Below are positions 16,941 through 25,429 of a DNA stretch of 34,124 nt, in pieces. How positions within the stretch are numbered: position 1 is the stretch's first letter; each line of letters opens with the position of its first letter. The notes below the pieces were generated by a model, which was not told the origin of the DNA, did not search any database, and was given only the letters and a program-made list of their open reading frames with translations. The position numbers and the translations under genes are program-made. This DNA is from Vulcanimicrobiota bacterium (GTDB taxonomy: Bacteria; Vulcanimicrobiota; Vulcanimicrobiia; Vulcanimicrobiales; Vulcanimicrobiaceae): NCBI GenBank assembly GCA_019232905.1, contig JAFANA010000051.1:1-34124 (forward strand). Reading direction: 5' to 3'.

Positions 16941-19628
16941 ATGGAAACGTTGCCCGCCCCTCTTATGAACGGTAGCGCCGATCCCGATCCGCAAGAAACG
17001 AGCGAATGGCTTGAAGCGATGCGCGGCGTGATTGCGGCCGAAGGCCCGGAACGCGCACGCGATCTGCTCGAAAAACTCGTCGGTGAAGCACGTCGCGGCG
17101 GCGCGCACGTTTCGCTCGGACTCGAGACGCCGTACGTCAACACGATTCCGGTCGAACAGCAGCCGGTGTTTCCCGGCGATCTCGAAGTCGAAGCGCGTTT
17201 GCGTCATTACGTTCGTTGGAACGCCGCGGCATTGGTCGTCCGCGCAAACAAGTTGTCGTCGGAACTCGGCGGACACGTCGCGACGTTCGCGTCTGCGGCA
17301 ACGCTCTACGATGTCGGATTCAATCATTTTTTCCGCGCGCCGTCGGAGTCGTTCGGCGGCGACATGGTCTTCTTCCAAGGCCATAGTTCGCCGGGAATTT
17401 ACGCGCGCGCGTTTTTAGAGGGACGCATCGATGAAGCGCACCTCGAGCGTTTCCGTCAAGAAGTCGACGGTGGCGGCCTGGCATCATATCCGCATCCGTG
17501 GCTGATGCCGGATTTTTGGCAATACCCGACGGTTTCGATGGGGCTCGGTCCCCTCATGTCGATCTATCAGGCCCACTTCATGCGGTACATTCACGACCGG
17601 GGATTGAAAGATACGGCGGGTCGCAAAGTGTGGGCGTTCGTCGGCGACGGTGAAACGGATGAGCCGGAAACCCTCGGCGCGATTTCGCTTGCGGGACGTG
17701 AAAAACTCGACAATCTCATCTGGGTGATTAACGCAAACTTGCAGCGTCTGGACGGTCCCGTGCGCGGCAACGGTAAGATCATTCAAGAACTCGAGCGCGT
17801 GTTCAAAGGCGCCGGCTGGAACGTCATCAAGGTGATTTGGGGAAGCCGTTGGGATCAGCTGCTGCAAGCGGACACGACGGGCCGCCTCGTGCAGTTGATG
17901 AACGAAACGGTCGACGGCGATTATCAAACGTATAAGTCGCGCAACGGAAAATACGTACGCGACGAATTTTTTGGACGTTATCCCGAGACGGCGAAACTCG
18001 TCGAGCACTGGACCGATGACGAAGTGTGGGCGCTGCAACGCGGCGGACACGATCCGATCAAAGTGTACGCGGCCTATAAGGCCGCGGTCGAACACAAAGG
18101 CCAGCCGACCGTCATTCTTGCGAAGACGATCAAAGGCTACGGCATGGGCGAAGCCGGCGAGGCGCTCAACATCGCGCATCAAGCAAAGAAGATGGACGTC
18201 GATGAGATGCGCGTCTTCCGCGACCGGTTCCAAATCCCGGTCAACGACTCTCAAGTCGAAAACGTGGCGTTCTACCGTCCGCCCGAAGATAGCGCCGACA
18301 TGCGTTATCTGCGCGAACGGATCAAAGTGCAAGGCTCGCTTCCGCAACGCCGGGCCTCTTCGGAGTCGCTGCCGGTTCCCGAACTCTCCGCCTTCGAAGC
18401 ACAACTCAAAGGCACCGGCGATCGCGAGATCTCGACCACCATGGCGTTCGTGCGTATTCTCAATACAATTGCGCGCGATGCTACCGTCGGGCCGCGGATC
18501 GTTCCGATCGTTGCAGACGAATCGCGCACGTTCGGCATGGAAGGCATGTTCCGCCAGCTCGGCATTTACTCGTCGGTCGGACAGCTCTACCACCCGCAAG
18601 ACGCCGAACAACTAATGTGGTACCGCGAAGACAAACACGGACAGATTCTGCAAGAAGGTATCAACGAAGCGGGCGCGATCTCATCGTTCATTTCGGCCGG
18701 CACATCGTATTCCAATCACGATCTGCCGATGGTACCGTTCTACATCTTCTATTCGATGTTTGGTTTTCAGCGCGTCGGCGATCTAGCATGGGCCGCGGGC
18801 GATTCACGCACGCGCGGGTTCTTACTCGGCGGCACCTCGGGGCGAACGACGCTCAACGGCGAAGGCTTGCAACACGAAGACGGTCACAGCCAAGTCTTCG
18901 CGCAGTTTATCCCGAATTGCCGCAGCTACGATCCGACCTATTCATACGAAGTCGCGGTGATCGTTCAAGACGGACTGCGCCGCATGCTCACCGATCAAGA
19001 AGACGTGTATTACTACATCACGCTTCTCAATGAGAACTATGCGCACCCGGATATGCCGGAAGGCGCGGCCGAAGGCATCTTGCGCGGCATGCACCTGATC
19101 CATGACGCCGGGAAAATCGACAAGAAAACGCCACGCGTGCAACTCATGGGCTCCGGTGCGATTTTGCGCGAGGTCATTGTAGGGGCCGATCTGCTCGCGA
19201 ACGATTGGGGCGTCCAGTCGGATATTTGGAGCGTCACGAGCTTCAACGAACTGCATCGCGACGGCAATGCGGTCGCGCGCGAGAACATGCTCAATCCGGG
19301 CGCAAAGCCGAAGCTTTCGTACGTCGAAACCCTGCTTGGCGATCGTCCGGGTCCCGCGATTGCGTCGACTGACTACATCCGTCTTTATTCGGAACAGATT
19401 CGTCCGTACGTCGGCAACCGTCGCTACGTAACGCTCGGAACCGATGGGTATGGCCGCAGCGATACGCGCAAGAAGCTGCGCGAATTTTTCGAAGTGAACC
19501 GGTACTACGTGGCAGTTGCGGCGCTTCACGCGCTCGCGCAGGACGGAACGATCGACGCCAAGCGTGTCGCTGAAGCGATCGCGAAGTACGGTCTCGACCC
19601 GAACAAGCCCAATCCGATCACGGTTTAA
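16941..19628 (+). CDS. aceE: Pyruvate dehydrogenase E1 component, homodimeric type
   Basis: The 895-residue protein matches homodimeric AceE in length and order. It decarboxylates pyruvate with thiamine diphosphate and acetylates the lipoyl arm of E2. The cofactor-binding motif GDGETDEPE and the family signature INANLQRLDGPVRGNGKI are near residues 230-275. Other blocks are SSELGGHVATFAS at the N-terminal end, GEALNIAHQ-KM and QYHPQDAEQL-like GQLYHPQDAEQL later. The start ATG 16941 fits the usual N-terminus. The gene ends 4 bases before aceF, so the two form an operon. No E3 (lpd) is present in the window. The thiamine need matches the nearby thiC. Confidence 0.97.
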   Translation: METLPAPLMNGSADPDPQETSEWLEAMRGVIAAEGPERARDLLEKLVGEARRGGAHVSLGLETPYVNTIPVEQQPVFPGDLEVEARLRHYVRWNAAALVVRANKLSSELGGHVATFASAATLYDVGFNHFFRAPSESFGGDMVFFQGHSSPGIYARAFLEGRIDEAHLERFRQEVDGGGLASYPHPWLMPDFWQYPTVSMGLGPLMSIYQAHFMRYIHDRGLKDTAGRKVWAFVGDGETDEPETLGAISLAGREKLDNLIWVINANLQRLDGPVRGNGKIIQELERVFKGAGWNVIKVIWGSRWDQLLQADTTGRLVQLMNETVDGDYQTYKSRNGKYVRDEFFGRYPETAKLVEHWTDDEVWALQRGGHDPIKVYAAYKAAVEHKGQPTVILAKTIKGYGMGEAGEALNIAHQAKKMDVDEMRVFRDRFQIPVNDSQVENVAFYRPPEDSADMRYLRERIKVQGSLPQRRASSESLPVPELSAFEAQLKGTGDREISTTMAFVRILNTIARDATVGPRIVPIVADESRTFGMEGMFRQLGIYSSVGQLYHPQDAEQLMWYREDKHGQILQEGINEAGAISSFISAGTSYSNHDLPMVPFYIFYSMFGFQRVGDLAWAAGDSRTRGFLLGGTSGRTTLNGEGLQHEDGHSQVFAQFIPNCRSYDPTYSYEVAVIVQDGLRRMLTDQEDVYYYITLLNENYAHPDMPEGAAEGILRGMHLIHDAGKIDKKTPRVQLMGSGAILREVIVGADLLANDWGVQSDIWSVTSFNELHRDGNAVARENMLNPGAKPKLSYVETLLGDRPGPAIASTDYIRLYSEQIRPYVGNRRYVTLGTDGYGRSDTRKKLREFFEVNRYYVAVAALHALAQDGTIDAKRVAEAIAKYGLDPNKPNPITV

Positions 19629-19632
19629 GGAA

Positions 19633-21162
19633 ATGAGTGCACCGTTGGAAGTTCGCGTTCCCGACATCGGCGATTTCAAGGACGTGCCGGTGATCGAAGT
19701 ACTGGTCAAGCCGGGCGATCGCGTCAAGAAAAACGATTCATTGATTACGCTCGAGAGCGAAAAGGCGTCCATGGAAGTTCCGTCGACCGATGAAGGCGTC
19801 GTCGAGACGGTCAACGTCAAAGTCGGCGATCGCGTATCGAAAGGCACCGCTATTGTGACGCTCGCGTCGAAGTCCGACGTCGACGCGTCTGCCGCGGCTC
19901 CCGCACCCGCGGCGGTTGCCGCATCTGCTGCAACGTCGACGATCGAATTGCGCGTACCCGATATCGGCGACTTTACGGACGTGCCGGTAATCGAAGTCTT
20001 GGTGAAACCGGGACAGCCAATTCAAAAAGAAGCGCCGCTCGTCACGCTCGAGAGCGAAAAGGCTTCGATGGAAGTTCCCGCGGTGCAAAGCGGAACGATC
20101 GAAGACGTTCGCGTGAACGTCGGCGACAAAGTGTCGAAAGGCACCGTGATCGCAACGCTTCGCTCCACCGAAGCAGCTCCTGCCGCTCCGGCTCCCAAGC
20201 CGCAACCCGCGCAACCCATCGCACCGCAAACGGCGCCGCAACCTCGCAACGGCGTCGTTCATGCGTCGCCCGCAATCCGGCGTTTCGCTCGTGAACTCGG
20301 CGTCGATCTGCACTCGGTGAACGGAAGCGGACCGCACGGACGCATCACCCGTGAAGACGTGCAAGGCTTCGTGAAACGGGCGTTGCGCGACGGCAGCGCT
20401 TCTGCGGCATCGGGCGGAGCATCGTTCGCCGGACTTCCGCCGTGGCCGAAGATCGACTTCGCGCAGTTCGGCGAGATCGAACGCGCGCCGCTCCCGCGCA
20501 TCAAGAAGTTCTCCGGGCCGAATCTTCACCGCAACTGGCTGCAGATTCCGCATATCACGAACTACGACGAAGCCGACGTCACCGAACTCGAAGCATTCCG
20601 CAACGAAATTAACGCGGAACAATCGAAGAGCGGTGGCGCAAAATTGACGATGCTCGCTTTCTTGATTCGCACATCGGTTGCGGCGCTCAAGAAGTTCCCG
20701 GAATTCAACAGTTCGCTTGACGGCGACGAGTTGGTGCTCAAACGGTACTACAACATCGGATTCGCAGCCGACACGCCGAACGGTCTCGTAGTCCCGGTGC
20801 TCAAGAACGCCGATGCGAAGGGGTTGCTCGAAATCGCGCGCGAGACGTCGGAGCTCGCCGCGAAAGCGCGCGACGGAAAGCTCGGCATGGGCGACATGCA
20901 GGGCAGCACGTTTACGATCTCATCGATCGGCGGCATCGGGGGCACGCAATTCACGCAGATCGTCAACGCGCCGGAAGTCGCGATTCTCGGTGCCACGCGC
21001 GCAGCAATGAAGCCGGTTTGGAACGGATCGTCGTTCGATCCGCGCCTGATGCTTCCAATCAGCGTCAGCTACGATCACCGCGTCATCGACGGCGCCGGCG
21101 CCGCGCGATTCCTGGTTTACTTCGCCTCGCTGTTGCGCGATTTCCGTCGCATCAGCTTGTAA
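19633..21162 (+). CDS. aceF: Pyruvate dehydrogenase E2, dihydrolipoamide acetyltransferase
   Basis: The 509-residue protein has two lipoyl domains, each with ESEKASMEVP; the lipoylated lysines are Lys44 and Lys143. Ala-Pro-rich linkers separate them. A peripheral-subunit-binding domain (about residues 225-260, ASPAIRRFARELGVDL) follows, then the catalytic chloramphenicol-acetyltransferase-like domain from about 290 with the HxxxDG motif (His482, Asp486). It transfers acetyl groups to coenzyme A and forms the core of the complex. It starts at ATG 19633, four bases after aceE. Its last 11 bases overlap the convergent secreted-protein gene, and a 10-bp palindrome 44 bases downstream may end the transcript. 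Confidence 0.96.
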   Translation: MSAPLEVRVPDIGDFKDVPVIEVLVKPGDRVKKNDSLITLESEKASMEVPSTDEGVVETVNVKVGDRVSKGTAIVTLASKSDVDASAAAPAPAAVAASAATSTIELRVPDIGDFTDVPVIEVLVKPGQPIQKEAPLVTLESEKASMEVPAVQSGTIEDVRVNVGDKVSKGTVIATLRSTEAAPAAPAPKPQPAQPIAPQTAPQPRNGVVHASPAIRRFARELGVDLHSVNGSGPHGRITREDVQGFVKRALRDGSASAASGGASFAGLPPWPKIDFAQFGEIERAPLPRIKKFSGPNLHRNWLQIPHITNYDEADVTELEAFRNEINAEQSKSGGAKLTMLAFLIRTSVAALKKFPEFNSSLDGDELVLKRYYNIGFAADTPNGLVVPVLKNADAKGLLEIARETSELAAKARDGKLGMGDMQGSTFTISSIGGIGGTQFTQIVNAPEVAILGATRAAMKPVWNGSSFDPRLMLPISVSYDHRVIDGAGAARFLVYFASLLRDFRRISL

Positions 21163-21544
21163 CCGACAGCGGCACGCAGCGCAACGCACCCGACGGCAAC
21201 GGAAAGACCTCCGCTCTTAAGCGGAGGTCATGTCGTATTTTCGCGCCCGGAGAAAAACGGCCGGCATCGCGAACTTCCGTGACGAGCGAATCCCCCGCGT
21301 AGACACCGAAGACAATTTCCCGAATAAGGCGATCGCTCGCGTTCACGAAAATAATCGAAAGCGTTGGTTTCGGTGCGAGGATGGTGGGGTTGTAATACTC
21401 CGTGCCGTTATCCCAGTAATTGTAGTACGGACTTACCGGCCACGCAGGCGGAGTAGGTACCGCGACCACACGCGCGTCGTTCGTCGCCATACAGTCGAGA
21501 ACGTTGACGAGCAGTGTCGCTGCGAGTACCCAACCCGCGAACAT
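21152..21544 (-). CDS. Secreted protein of unknown function, paralog B
   Basis: The 130-residue protein begins with a hydrophobic segment (about residues 1-17) that may be a signal peptide or anchor. Its second half matches the upstream gene: EVRDxGxFSPG, an xIxHxxx region, then FPL, G and CVPL near the end. Two cysteines outside any zinc-like motif, one early (LDC) and one in CVPL, are shared with the paralog and may form a disulfide. It starts 6 bases after the paralog stop, so the pair is one operon. The 3' end overlaps aceF by 11 bases and contains the palindrome 21206-21229. No known domain was recognised. Confidence 0.7.
   Translation of the reverse strand: MFAGWVLAATLLVNVLDCMATNDARVVAVPTPPAWPVSPYYNYWDNGTEYYNPTILAPKPTLSIIFVNASDRLIREIVFGVYAGDSLVTEVRDAGRFSPGAKIRHDLRLRAEVFPLPSGALRCVPLSVTS
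21206..21229 (+). terminator. 10-bp palindrome near the end of aceF
   Basis: Bases 21206-21215 pair perfectly with 21220-21229 around a CTTA loop. It lies 44 bases after the aceF stop and is followed by a modest T-rich stretch (21231-21239). It also lies inside the convergent gene. It may terminate aceEF transcription, but the T-run is weak. Confidence 0.5.
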
Positions 21545-21550
21545 ACATCC

Positions 21551-22087
21551 CTACTGAGGCGGTGGCGTTGCGTACATCTGCCGGCGCGGATGACCGGGCA
21601 GATGCGGATTGCGCCAGTGTGTGCCGTCTTCGAACGTGATGCGCAACGGAACGCAATGCGGAAGTCCCGTTTGCAACGGAAAGACGTTCGGACTAATACC
21701 GAATTCATGCTTGATCTCGATGCCCGGGGAGAACGTGCCGACGTCTCGCACTTCTGCAACGAGGTTACCGTTTGCGATCAGTCCGAACTCGATCTGTTTC
21801 ATCACCTTCGACGTCTGGTTCGTGTAGTCGATTCCCAGCGTCGGATTGTTCTGGACGTACGACGGCTGCCAGTACCTGTAGCCGTAGACGTCGTTCCAGT
21901 ACCACGGATTCCCGGCATAGGGATAATACGCTGGAGTCCACGCAGGTCCATACGCAACCGCATTCTGTCGCGGATCGCAGGTCGTAACCTTGACCGGATG
22001 CTCGATGGTAGGTTGGGCTAACGCGGGCGAAAACGATCCCGCGCACAGTAGAACGGCTGCTAAGAGCCGGGCGGCGATCTTTATCAT
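21551..22087 (-). CDS. Secreted protein of unknown function, paralog A
   Basis: The 178-residue protein has a clear signal peptide (MIKIAARLL to about PALAQ). The next region is rich in Tyr, Trp, Asn and Pro (YGPAWTPAYYPYAGNPWYW), which suggests a surface or matrix-associated segment. The C-terminal half matches paralog B: NQTSKVMKQIEFG, EVRDVGTFSPG, FPLQTG and CVPLRITFEDG. Shared cysteines, one near the N-terminus (TTCDP) and one in CVPL, may pair. It starts at ATG 22087, only 39 bases from the divergent diguanylate cyclase gene, so the promoters overlap. No function is recognised. Confidence 0.7.
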   Translation of the reverse strand: MIKIAARLLAAVLLCAGSFSPALAQPTIEHPVKVTTCDPRQNAVAYGPAWTPAYYPYAGNPWYWNDVYGYRYWQPSYVQNNPTLGIDYTNQTSKVMKQIEFGLIANGNLVAEVRDVGTFSPGIEIKHEFGISPNVFPLQTGLPHCVPLRITFEDGTHWRNPHLPGHPRRQMYATPPPQ

Positions 22088-22126
22088 GGCGCCAGGCTTC
22101 GCTCCCGGCTCAGAGAACCCCGCGGC

Positions 22127-23164
22127 GTGGAGGCATCCGGCGGGATAGCGTTTCTCACGGAACGCATCGATGCGATTGAGCGCGAGCGCGATGAGTTGCT
22201 CGTCAAATCGCAGCGCCTCGAGATGCTGCAGCGATCCTTCGTCGACATCATCGCATCGACCGAGGAACGCGCCCTAGCGTACGCGGCGATGCGCGGCACG
22301 TGGCTGGGTCTGGGCTTCAGCCGCGCGCTTTGGTTTGCGATCGAGAGTACGAGCGCGCTCGCAGCGCTCTATGAACTCGACGGTGAAAGCGCCTGCGAAT
22401 CCGAGTACGGCGGAACGCTTCCGGAAACCAGTTCGCTCTATCGCGTGCTCTCGGGCGACAGCGACATCGTCACGGGATGGGCCGGCGATTTCGACGCCCC
22501 ACTTTTTGACACGCGTCGCCGCTACGCGGCCGCCGCTGTCCGTCCGCACTCTGGTGAAACGTATATTCTCTACGTCGACGGATCGAACGAGCGAACAGCG
22601 TCGGCCTGGAGCGTTGCATCGCTTCAAGAACTCGCGACCCATGCCGCCTTTGCGCTCGAACGTTTACGTATGTCCGGCGAACTCGAACGTTTGGCGATGC
22701 ACGATCCACTCACGGGACTCTTCAACCGGCGCGCGTTGATGGACCGTTTGCACGTCGAACTCGCGACGTTTCGCCGCACGCGCACTGCTCTCGCGTTCGC
22801 GATGATCGATGTCGACGATTTCAAACGCATCAACGATACGCGCGGACATGCCGGCGGCGATGAGGCGCTCAAGACGATCGCCGCGATCTTACAATCTGAG
22901 ACGCGCGAAACCGACGTGGCCGCGCGATTCGCCGGCGACGAGTTCTCGCTCATCATGCCGCGCAGTGACGCGGCGGCGGTCGACGCGGTCATGACGCGTG
23001 TGTACGCCGCGCTTGCCGCGCACGGCCTAGCGTGTTCGATCGGTATCGCGTTCGCGCGTAAAGACCAGGAGCGCGAGCAACTCATTTCGCGCGCAGATGA
23101 GGCCGTCTACGCAGCGAAAGCTGCCGGAAAGAACTGTTACCGGATCGCTGCGACGTCCGAGTAG
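22127..23164 (+). CDS. Diguanylate cyclase (GGDEF domain)
   Basis: The 345-residue protein makes cyclic di-GMP from two GTP. The active-site motif is AGDEF (residues 269-273), an active variant of GGDEF, preceded by the product-inhibition RxxD site Arg260 to Asp263 (RETD). The GGDEF domain starts around MHDPLTGLFNRRAL (about residue 191). An N-terminal coiled coil (about 10-35) and a GAF-like sensor region (about 45-175) precede it, and no membrane helix is seen, so a soluble sensor is likely. The start is GTG 22127 with a weak ribosome site. The last 28 bases overlap the convergent WYL gene. The signal is unknown. Confidence 0.93.
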   Translation: MEASGGIAFLTERIDAIERERDELLVKSQRLEMLQRSFVDIIASTEERALAYAAMRGTWLGLGFSRALWFAIESTSALAALYELDGESACESEYGGTLPETSSLYRVLSGDSDIVTGWAGDFDAPLFDTRRRYAAAAVRPHSGETYILYVDGSNERTASAWSVASLQELATHAAFALERLRMSGELERLAMHDPLTGLFNRRALMDRLHVELATFRRTRTALAFAMIDVDDFKRINDTRGHAGGDEALKTIAAILQSETRETDVAARFAGDEFSLIMPRSDAAAVDAVMTRVYAALAAHGLACSIGIAFARKDQEREQLISRADEAVYAAKAAGKNCYRIAATSE

Positions 23165-24090
23165 CGCTGGATGATCTTCTGCGCGTGGTCGATGATGCGA
23201 ACGCGCAACGTGTCGGGTTCGATCAACACAATGGAGTCGCCCCAGCTTACCAAGGTGCTCACGGCGGCATCCTCACTCGGGAAGAGCACTCGAAAACACT
23301 CTACGTCTGCATCGGTCAGCGGCTCGGTCGGCCAATAGCTCATGACCATCGGAAGCGTCTCGGCATCGATGCGAACGACCACCGCATAACGCCCTTGCGT
23401 CTCGTGAAGCTTCATCGTCGTCTCGCGCCAATGCGCGTCAAGATCGAACGAAGCGTCTCGCTGGTAGCGCTCGTCGAGTTCGCGCACTTCGCGAATTCGG
23501 TCCGCGCGAAAACTCCGAAAACCCTCCGGCGTCTTTGCAACCAAATACCAAACGCCGGCCTTCGAGACGAGACCGTACGGATCCACGATGCGCGTCGATT
23601 GCGCTCGCATGCGATCCTCGTAGCCGAGCTCGATGCGACGATCGTCCCACACCGCTCGCCGAAGCAGCGCAAGTTTTTCCGTCGGCGGATCGCTCTGATT
23701 CCAGCGCCGTTGATCGATGTGAATGCGTCCGCGGGCCTTTTCTGCGGCATGTCGCTGCGCATCGGAAAGGCCGCCGCGCAGCTTCTCGAACGCGCGATCG
23801 ACATTTGCTCCGAGCCCGAGATCGGCAAGTGGATTGCTTCCGCCGACGAAGATCGCGCGAACCTCTTCCTCGCCGAAATGCAGCAGCGCCTTCCGATATC
23901 CGTCTGCGAGCGCGATGCCGCCGTCGGCGCCGCGTTCGGCGTACACGGGGATGCCCGACGCCGAAAGCGCGTCGATGTCGCGATAGATCGTGCGTTCCGA
24001 AACTTCCAGACGTCCCGCGAGATCGCGGGCGGTCCGGCGTTGGGCGGATTGCAACAGTAACAACAACGAGACGAGCCGGTCTGCCTTCAT
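23137..24090 (-). CDS. WYL-domain transcription regulator, YafY type
   Basis: The 317-residue protein starts at ATG 24090 (MKADRL); the open frame upstream contains no plausible start and was rejected. A helix-turn-helix domain fills residues 1-60, with TARDLAGRLEVSERTIYRDIDAL as the recognition part (shown in two pieces: TARDLAGRLEVSE, RTIYRDIDAL). A WYL-type sensor follows, with the signature GVWYLVAKTPEGFRSFRADRI near residues 190-210 and a C-terminal extension. Such proteins bind DNA and often sense nucleic acid or nucleotide signals; the ligand is not known. A palindrome over the -35 region (24111-24130) suggests self-regulation, and the divergent mini-MbfA genes start 79 bases away. Confidence 0.9.
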   Translation of the reverse strand: MKADRLVSLLLLLQSAQRRTARDLAGRLEVSERTIYRDIDALSASGIPVYAERGADGGIALADGYRKALLHFGEEEVRAIFVGGSNPLADLGLGANVDRAFEKLRGGLSDAQRHAAEKARGRIHIDQRRWNQSDPPTEKLALLRRAVWDDRRIELGYEDRMRAQSTRIVDPYGLVSKAGVWYLVAKTPEGFRSFRADRIREVRELDERYQRDASFDLDAHWRETTMKLHETQGRYAVVVRIDAETLPMVMSYWPTEPLTDADVECFRVLFPSEDAAVSTLVSWGDSIVLIEPDTLRVRIIDHAQKIIQRYSDVAAIR

Positions 24091-24110
24091 CGTGCAGACA
24101 GCGTCCCAAA

Positions 24111-24130
24111 ACCTGACAGCCCGTGTCAAG
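24111..24130. promoter_or_regulatory. Palindromic operator between WYL regulator and mini-MbfA
   Basis: TGACA (24114-24118) and TGTCA (24124-24128) are separated by five bases, forming a palindrome. The minus-strand TTGACA (24124-24129) is also a perfect -35 match for the WYL gene, so a bound protein would block it. A strong -10 is not obvious. The site lies where the WYL regulator could control itself and the divergent genes. Confidence 0.5.
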
Positions 24131-24169
24131 TATGCAACGGGGAACGGCGAACACCGGTTTTCAAACCAC

Positions 24170-24505
24170 ATGCGAAATTTCTCGGATCTGGACGAACAGG
24201 AGGTGCTGGCACTGGCCATCTCTCTGGAAGAGGACGACGAGCGAACCTATGACAACTACGCTCATTATCTGCAAGGGAATTATCCCGACAGCGCAGCTAT
24301 TTTCCGGTCGATGGCGGAGGAAGAAGCCGGGCATCGCCGCCGGTTGATCGAGCTCTACCAACAGCGGTTCGGTGAATTCATCCCGCTCATTCGTCGTCAT
24401 GAAATTCGCGGGTTTATGCATCGCCCATCGATTTGGCTCGGACAGCCGCTCGGGCTTGAAAAAATCCGGGAGCGTGCGGAAGAGATGGAGATGGAAAGTC
24501 AATGA
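24170..24505 (+). CDS. Half-ferritin-like protein, N-terminal part of MbfA
   Basis: The 111-residue protein matches the first part of membrane-bound ferritin MbfA: LAISLEEDDERTYDNYA and SMAEEEAGHRRRLIELYQQRFGE. Iron ligands of a ferritin-like helical bundle are visible in the first two helices (Glu21, Glu52 and His55, an ExxH motif). The third helix is cut short at AEEMEMESQ and the fourth is missing, so a di-iron site could form only by dimerisation, as in two-helix encapsulated ferritins. The stop overlaps the next start (ATGA). It starts at ATG 24170. No signal or membrane segment is seen. MbfA exports or sequesters iron in its full-length relatives. Confidence 0.75.
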   Translation: MRNFSDLDEQEVLALAISLEEDDERTYDNYAHYLQGNYPDSAAIFRSMAEEEAGHRRRLIELYQQRFGEFIPLIRRHEIRGFMHRPSIWLGQPLGLEKIRERAEEMEMESQ

Positions 24506-24723
24506 CAGCGATCGGCGGTTTAGGCCATACGCTTCCGTTTTTCATTCCGAATTTTCACGTTGCGTTGACCATCGCGATCATTGTCGTCGTCTTTGAATTG
24601 CTTGCTATTGCCTGGATACGCAATCACTACATGGACACGCCGTTCCTAAGTGCCGCATTCCAAGTCGTAGTCGGCGGCGTGCTCGTGTTCTTGACGGGAA
24701 TCTTCATCGGTGGCGCAGGCTAA
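24502..24723 (+). CDS. Two-helix membrane protein, C-terminal part of MbfA
   Basis: The 73-residue protein matches only the last part of the MbfA/VIT1 transporter domain: GGLGHTLPFFIP, then EL-AIAWIRN and YMDTPFLSAAFQVVVGG, then LVF-TGIFIG. Two transmembrane helices are evident. The usual middle of MbfA, about 130 residues including the first VIT1 helices, has no counterpart in either piece. ATG 24502 overlaps the stop of the half-ferritin gene by four bases, so the two are coupled. It overlaps the downstream HAD gene by 14 bases. Alone it could not form a full VIT1 transporter, but it may dock the half-ferritin to the membrane. Confidence 0.7.
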   Translation: MTAIGGLGHTLPFFIPNFHVALTIAIIVVVFELLAIAWIRNHYMDTPFLSAAFQVVVGGVLVFLTGIFIGGAG

Positions 24724-25384
24724 CGTCATTTTCGATCTCGACGGCACGCTGATCGAGAGCGAACAGATTTGGGAAGATGTTCGCCGCCGTTTTGTGATCG
24801 CGCAAGGCGGCAGATGGCGCGATGACGCGCAAACGATGATGATCGGCATGCGCACGGCCGAATGGGCGCGCTACATTCACGAGACGCTTGCGGTACCGCT
24901 TCCGCCGAACACGATCGCACGCGACGTTGTCGACGACGTCGTCAAACGAATGAACGCGCACGTTCCGGTCTTGCCCGGTGCAGATGATGCGCTCAAACGC
25001 TTATCGCGCGATTTCCGTTTAGGACTTGCAACGTCTGCGTCGCTTCCGGTTGCCGAAACCGTCCTCGCGCATACGGGTTGGCATGCGTTCTTCCCGGTCG
25101 TCGTCTCCGCCGACTCAGTCGAACGCGGTAAGCCGGCGCCGGACGTATACCTTCGCGCTATGGAATTGCTCGGTGCACGCTCGCAGCTAACGGCGGCTGT
25201 CGAAGATTCCGCAAACGGGATTCGTTCCGCGCACGCTGCGCATATCGCGGTCATCGCAATCCCGAACCGCTCGTTTCCGCCGGACGCGAACGCTCTATCG
25301 GAAGCGTTGCGCGTGCTGCCAAGCCTCAACGATCTAAACAGCGATGTCATTCGAAGTGCTATAGACGGTCAAGCGCTCGGCTAA
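24710..25384 (+). CDS. HAD-superfamily phosphatase (beta-phosphoglucomutase-like)
   Basis: The 224-residue protein has the HAD-IA motifs: FDLDGTL (Asp9 and Asp11), a TSAS motif II, GKPAPDVYLRAMELLG (motif III lysine) and VEDSANGI (motif IV). A helical cap lies between residues 15 and 80, as in sugar-phosphate phosphatases and beta-phosphoglucomutases. It should hydrolyse a small phosphoester in the cytosol; the substrate is unknown. It starts at GTG 24710 and overlaps the membrane gene by 14 bases, so it belongs to that operon. The gap to the convergent ACT gene is 45 bases. Confidence 0.88.
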   Translation: MAQANVIFDLDGTLIESEQIWEDVRRRFVIAQGGRWRDDAQTMMIGMRTAEWARYIHETLAVPLPPNTIARDVVDDVVKRMNAHVPVLPGADDALKRLSRDFRLGLATSASLPVAETVLAHTGWHAFFPVVVSADSVERGKPAPDVYLRAMELLGARSQLTAAVEDSANGIRSAHAAHIAVIAIPNRSFPPDANALSEALRVLPSLNDLNSDVIRSAIDGQALG

Positions 25385-25429
25385 ATCCGAACGTTCGCCG
25401 TCGTGCGCGAGCGACGATCGCACAACGGT

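Noticed and set aside
17484-18611. Long open frame on the minus strand opposite aceE
   Set aside because: It mirrors codon bias of aceE and shows no domain. The frames opposite thiC (13178-14053) and acnA (29158-30363) were rejected for the same reason.
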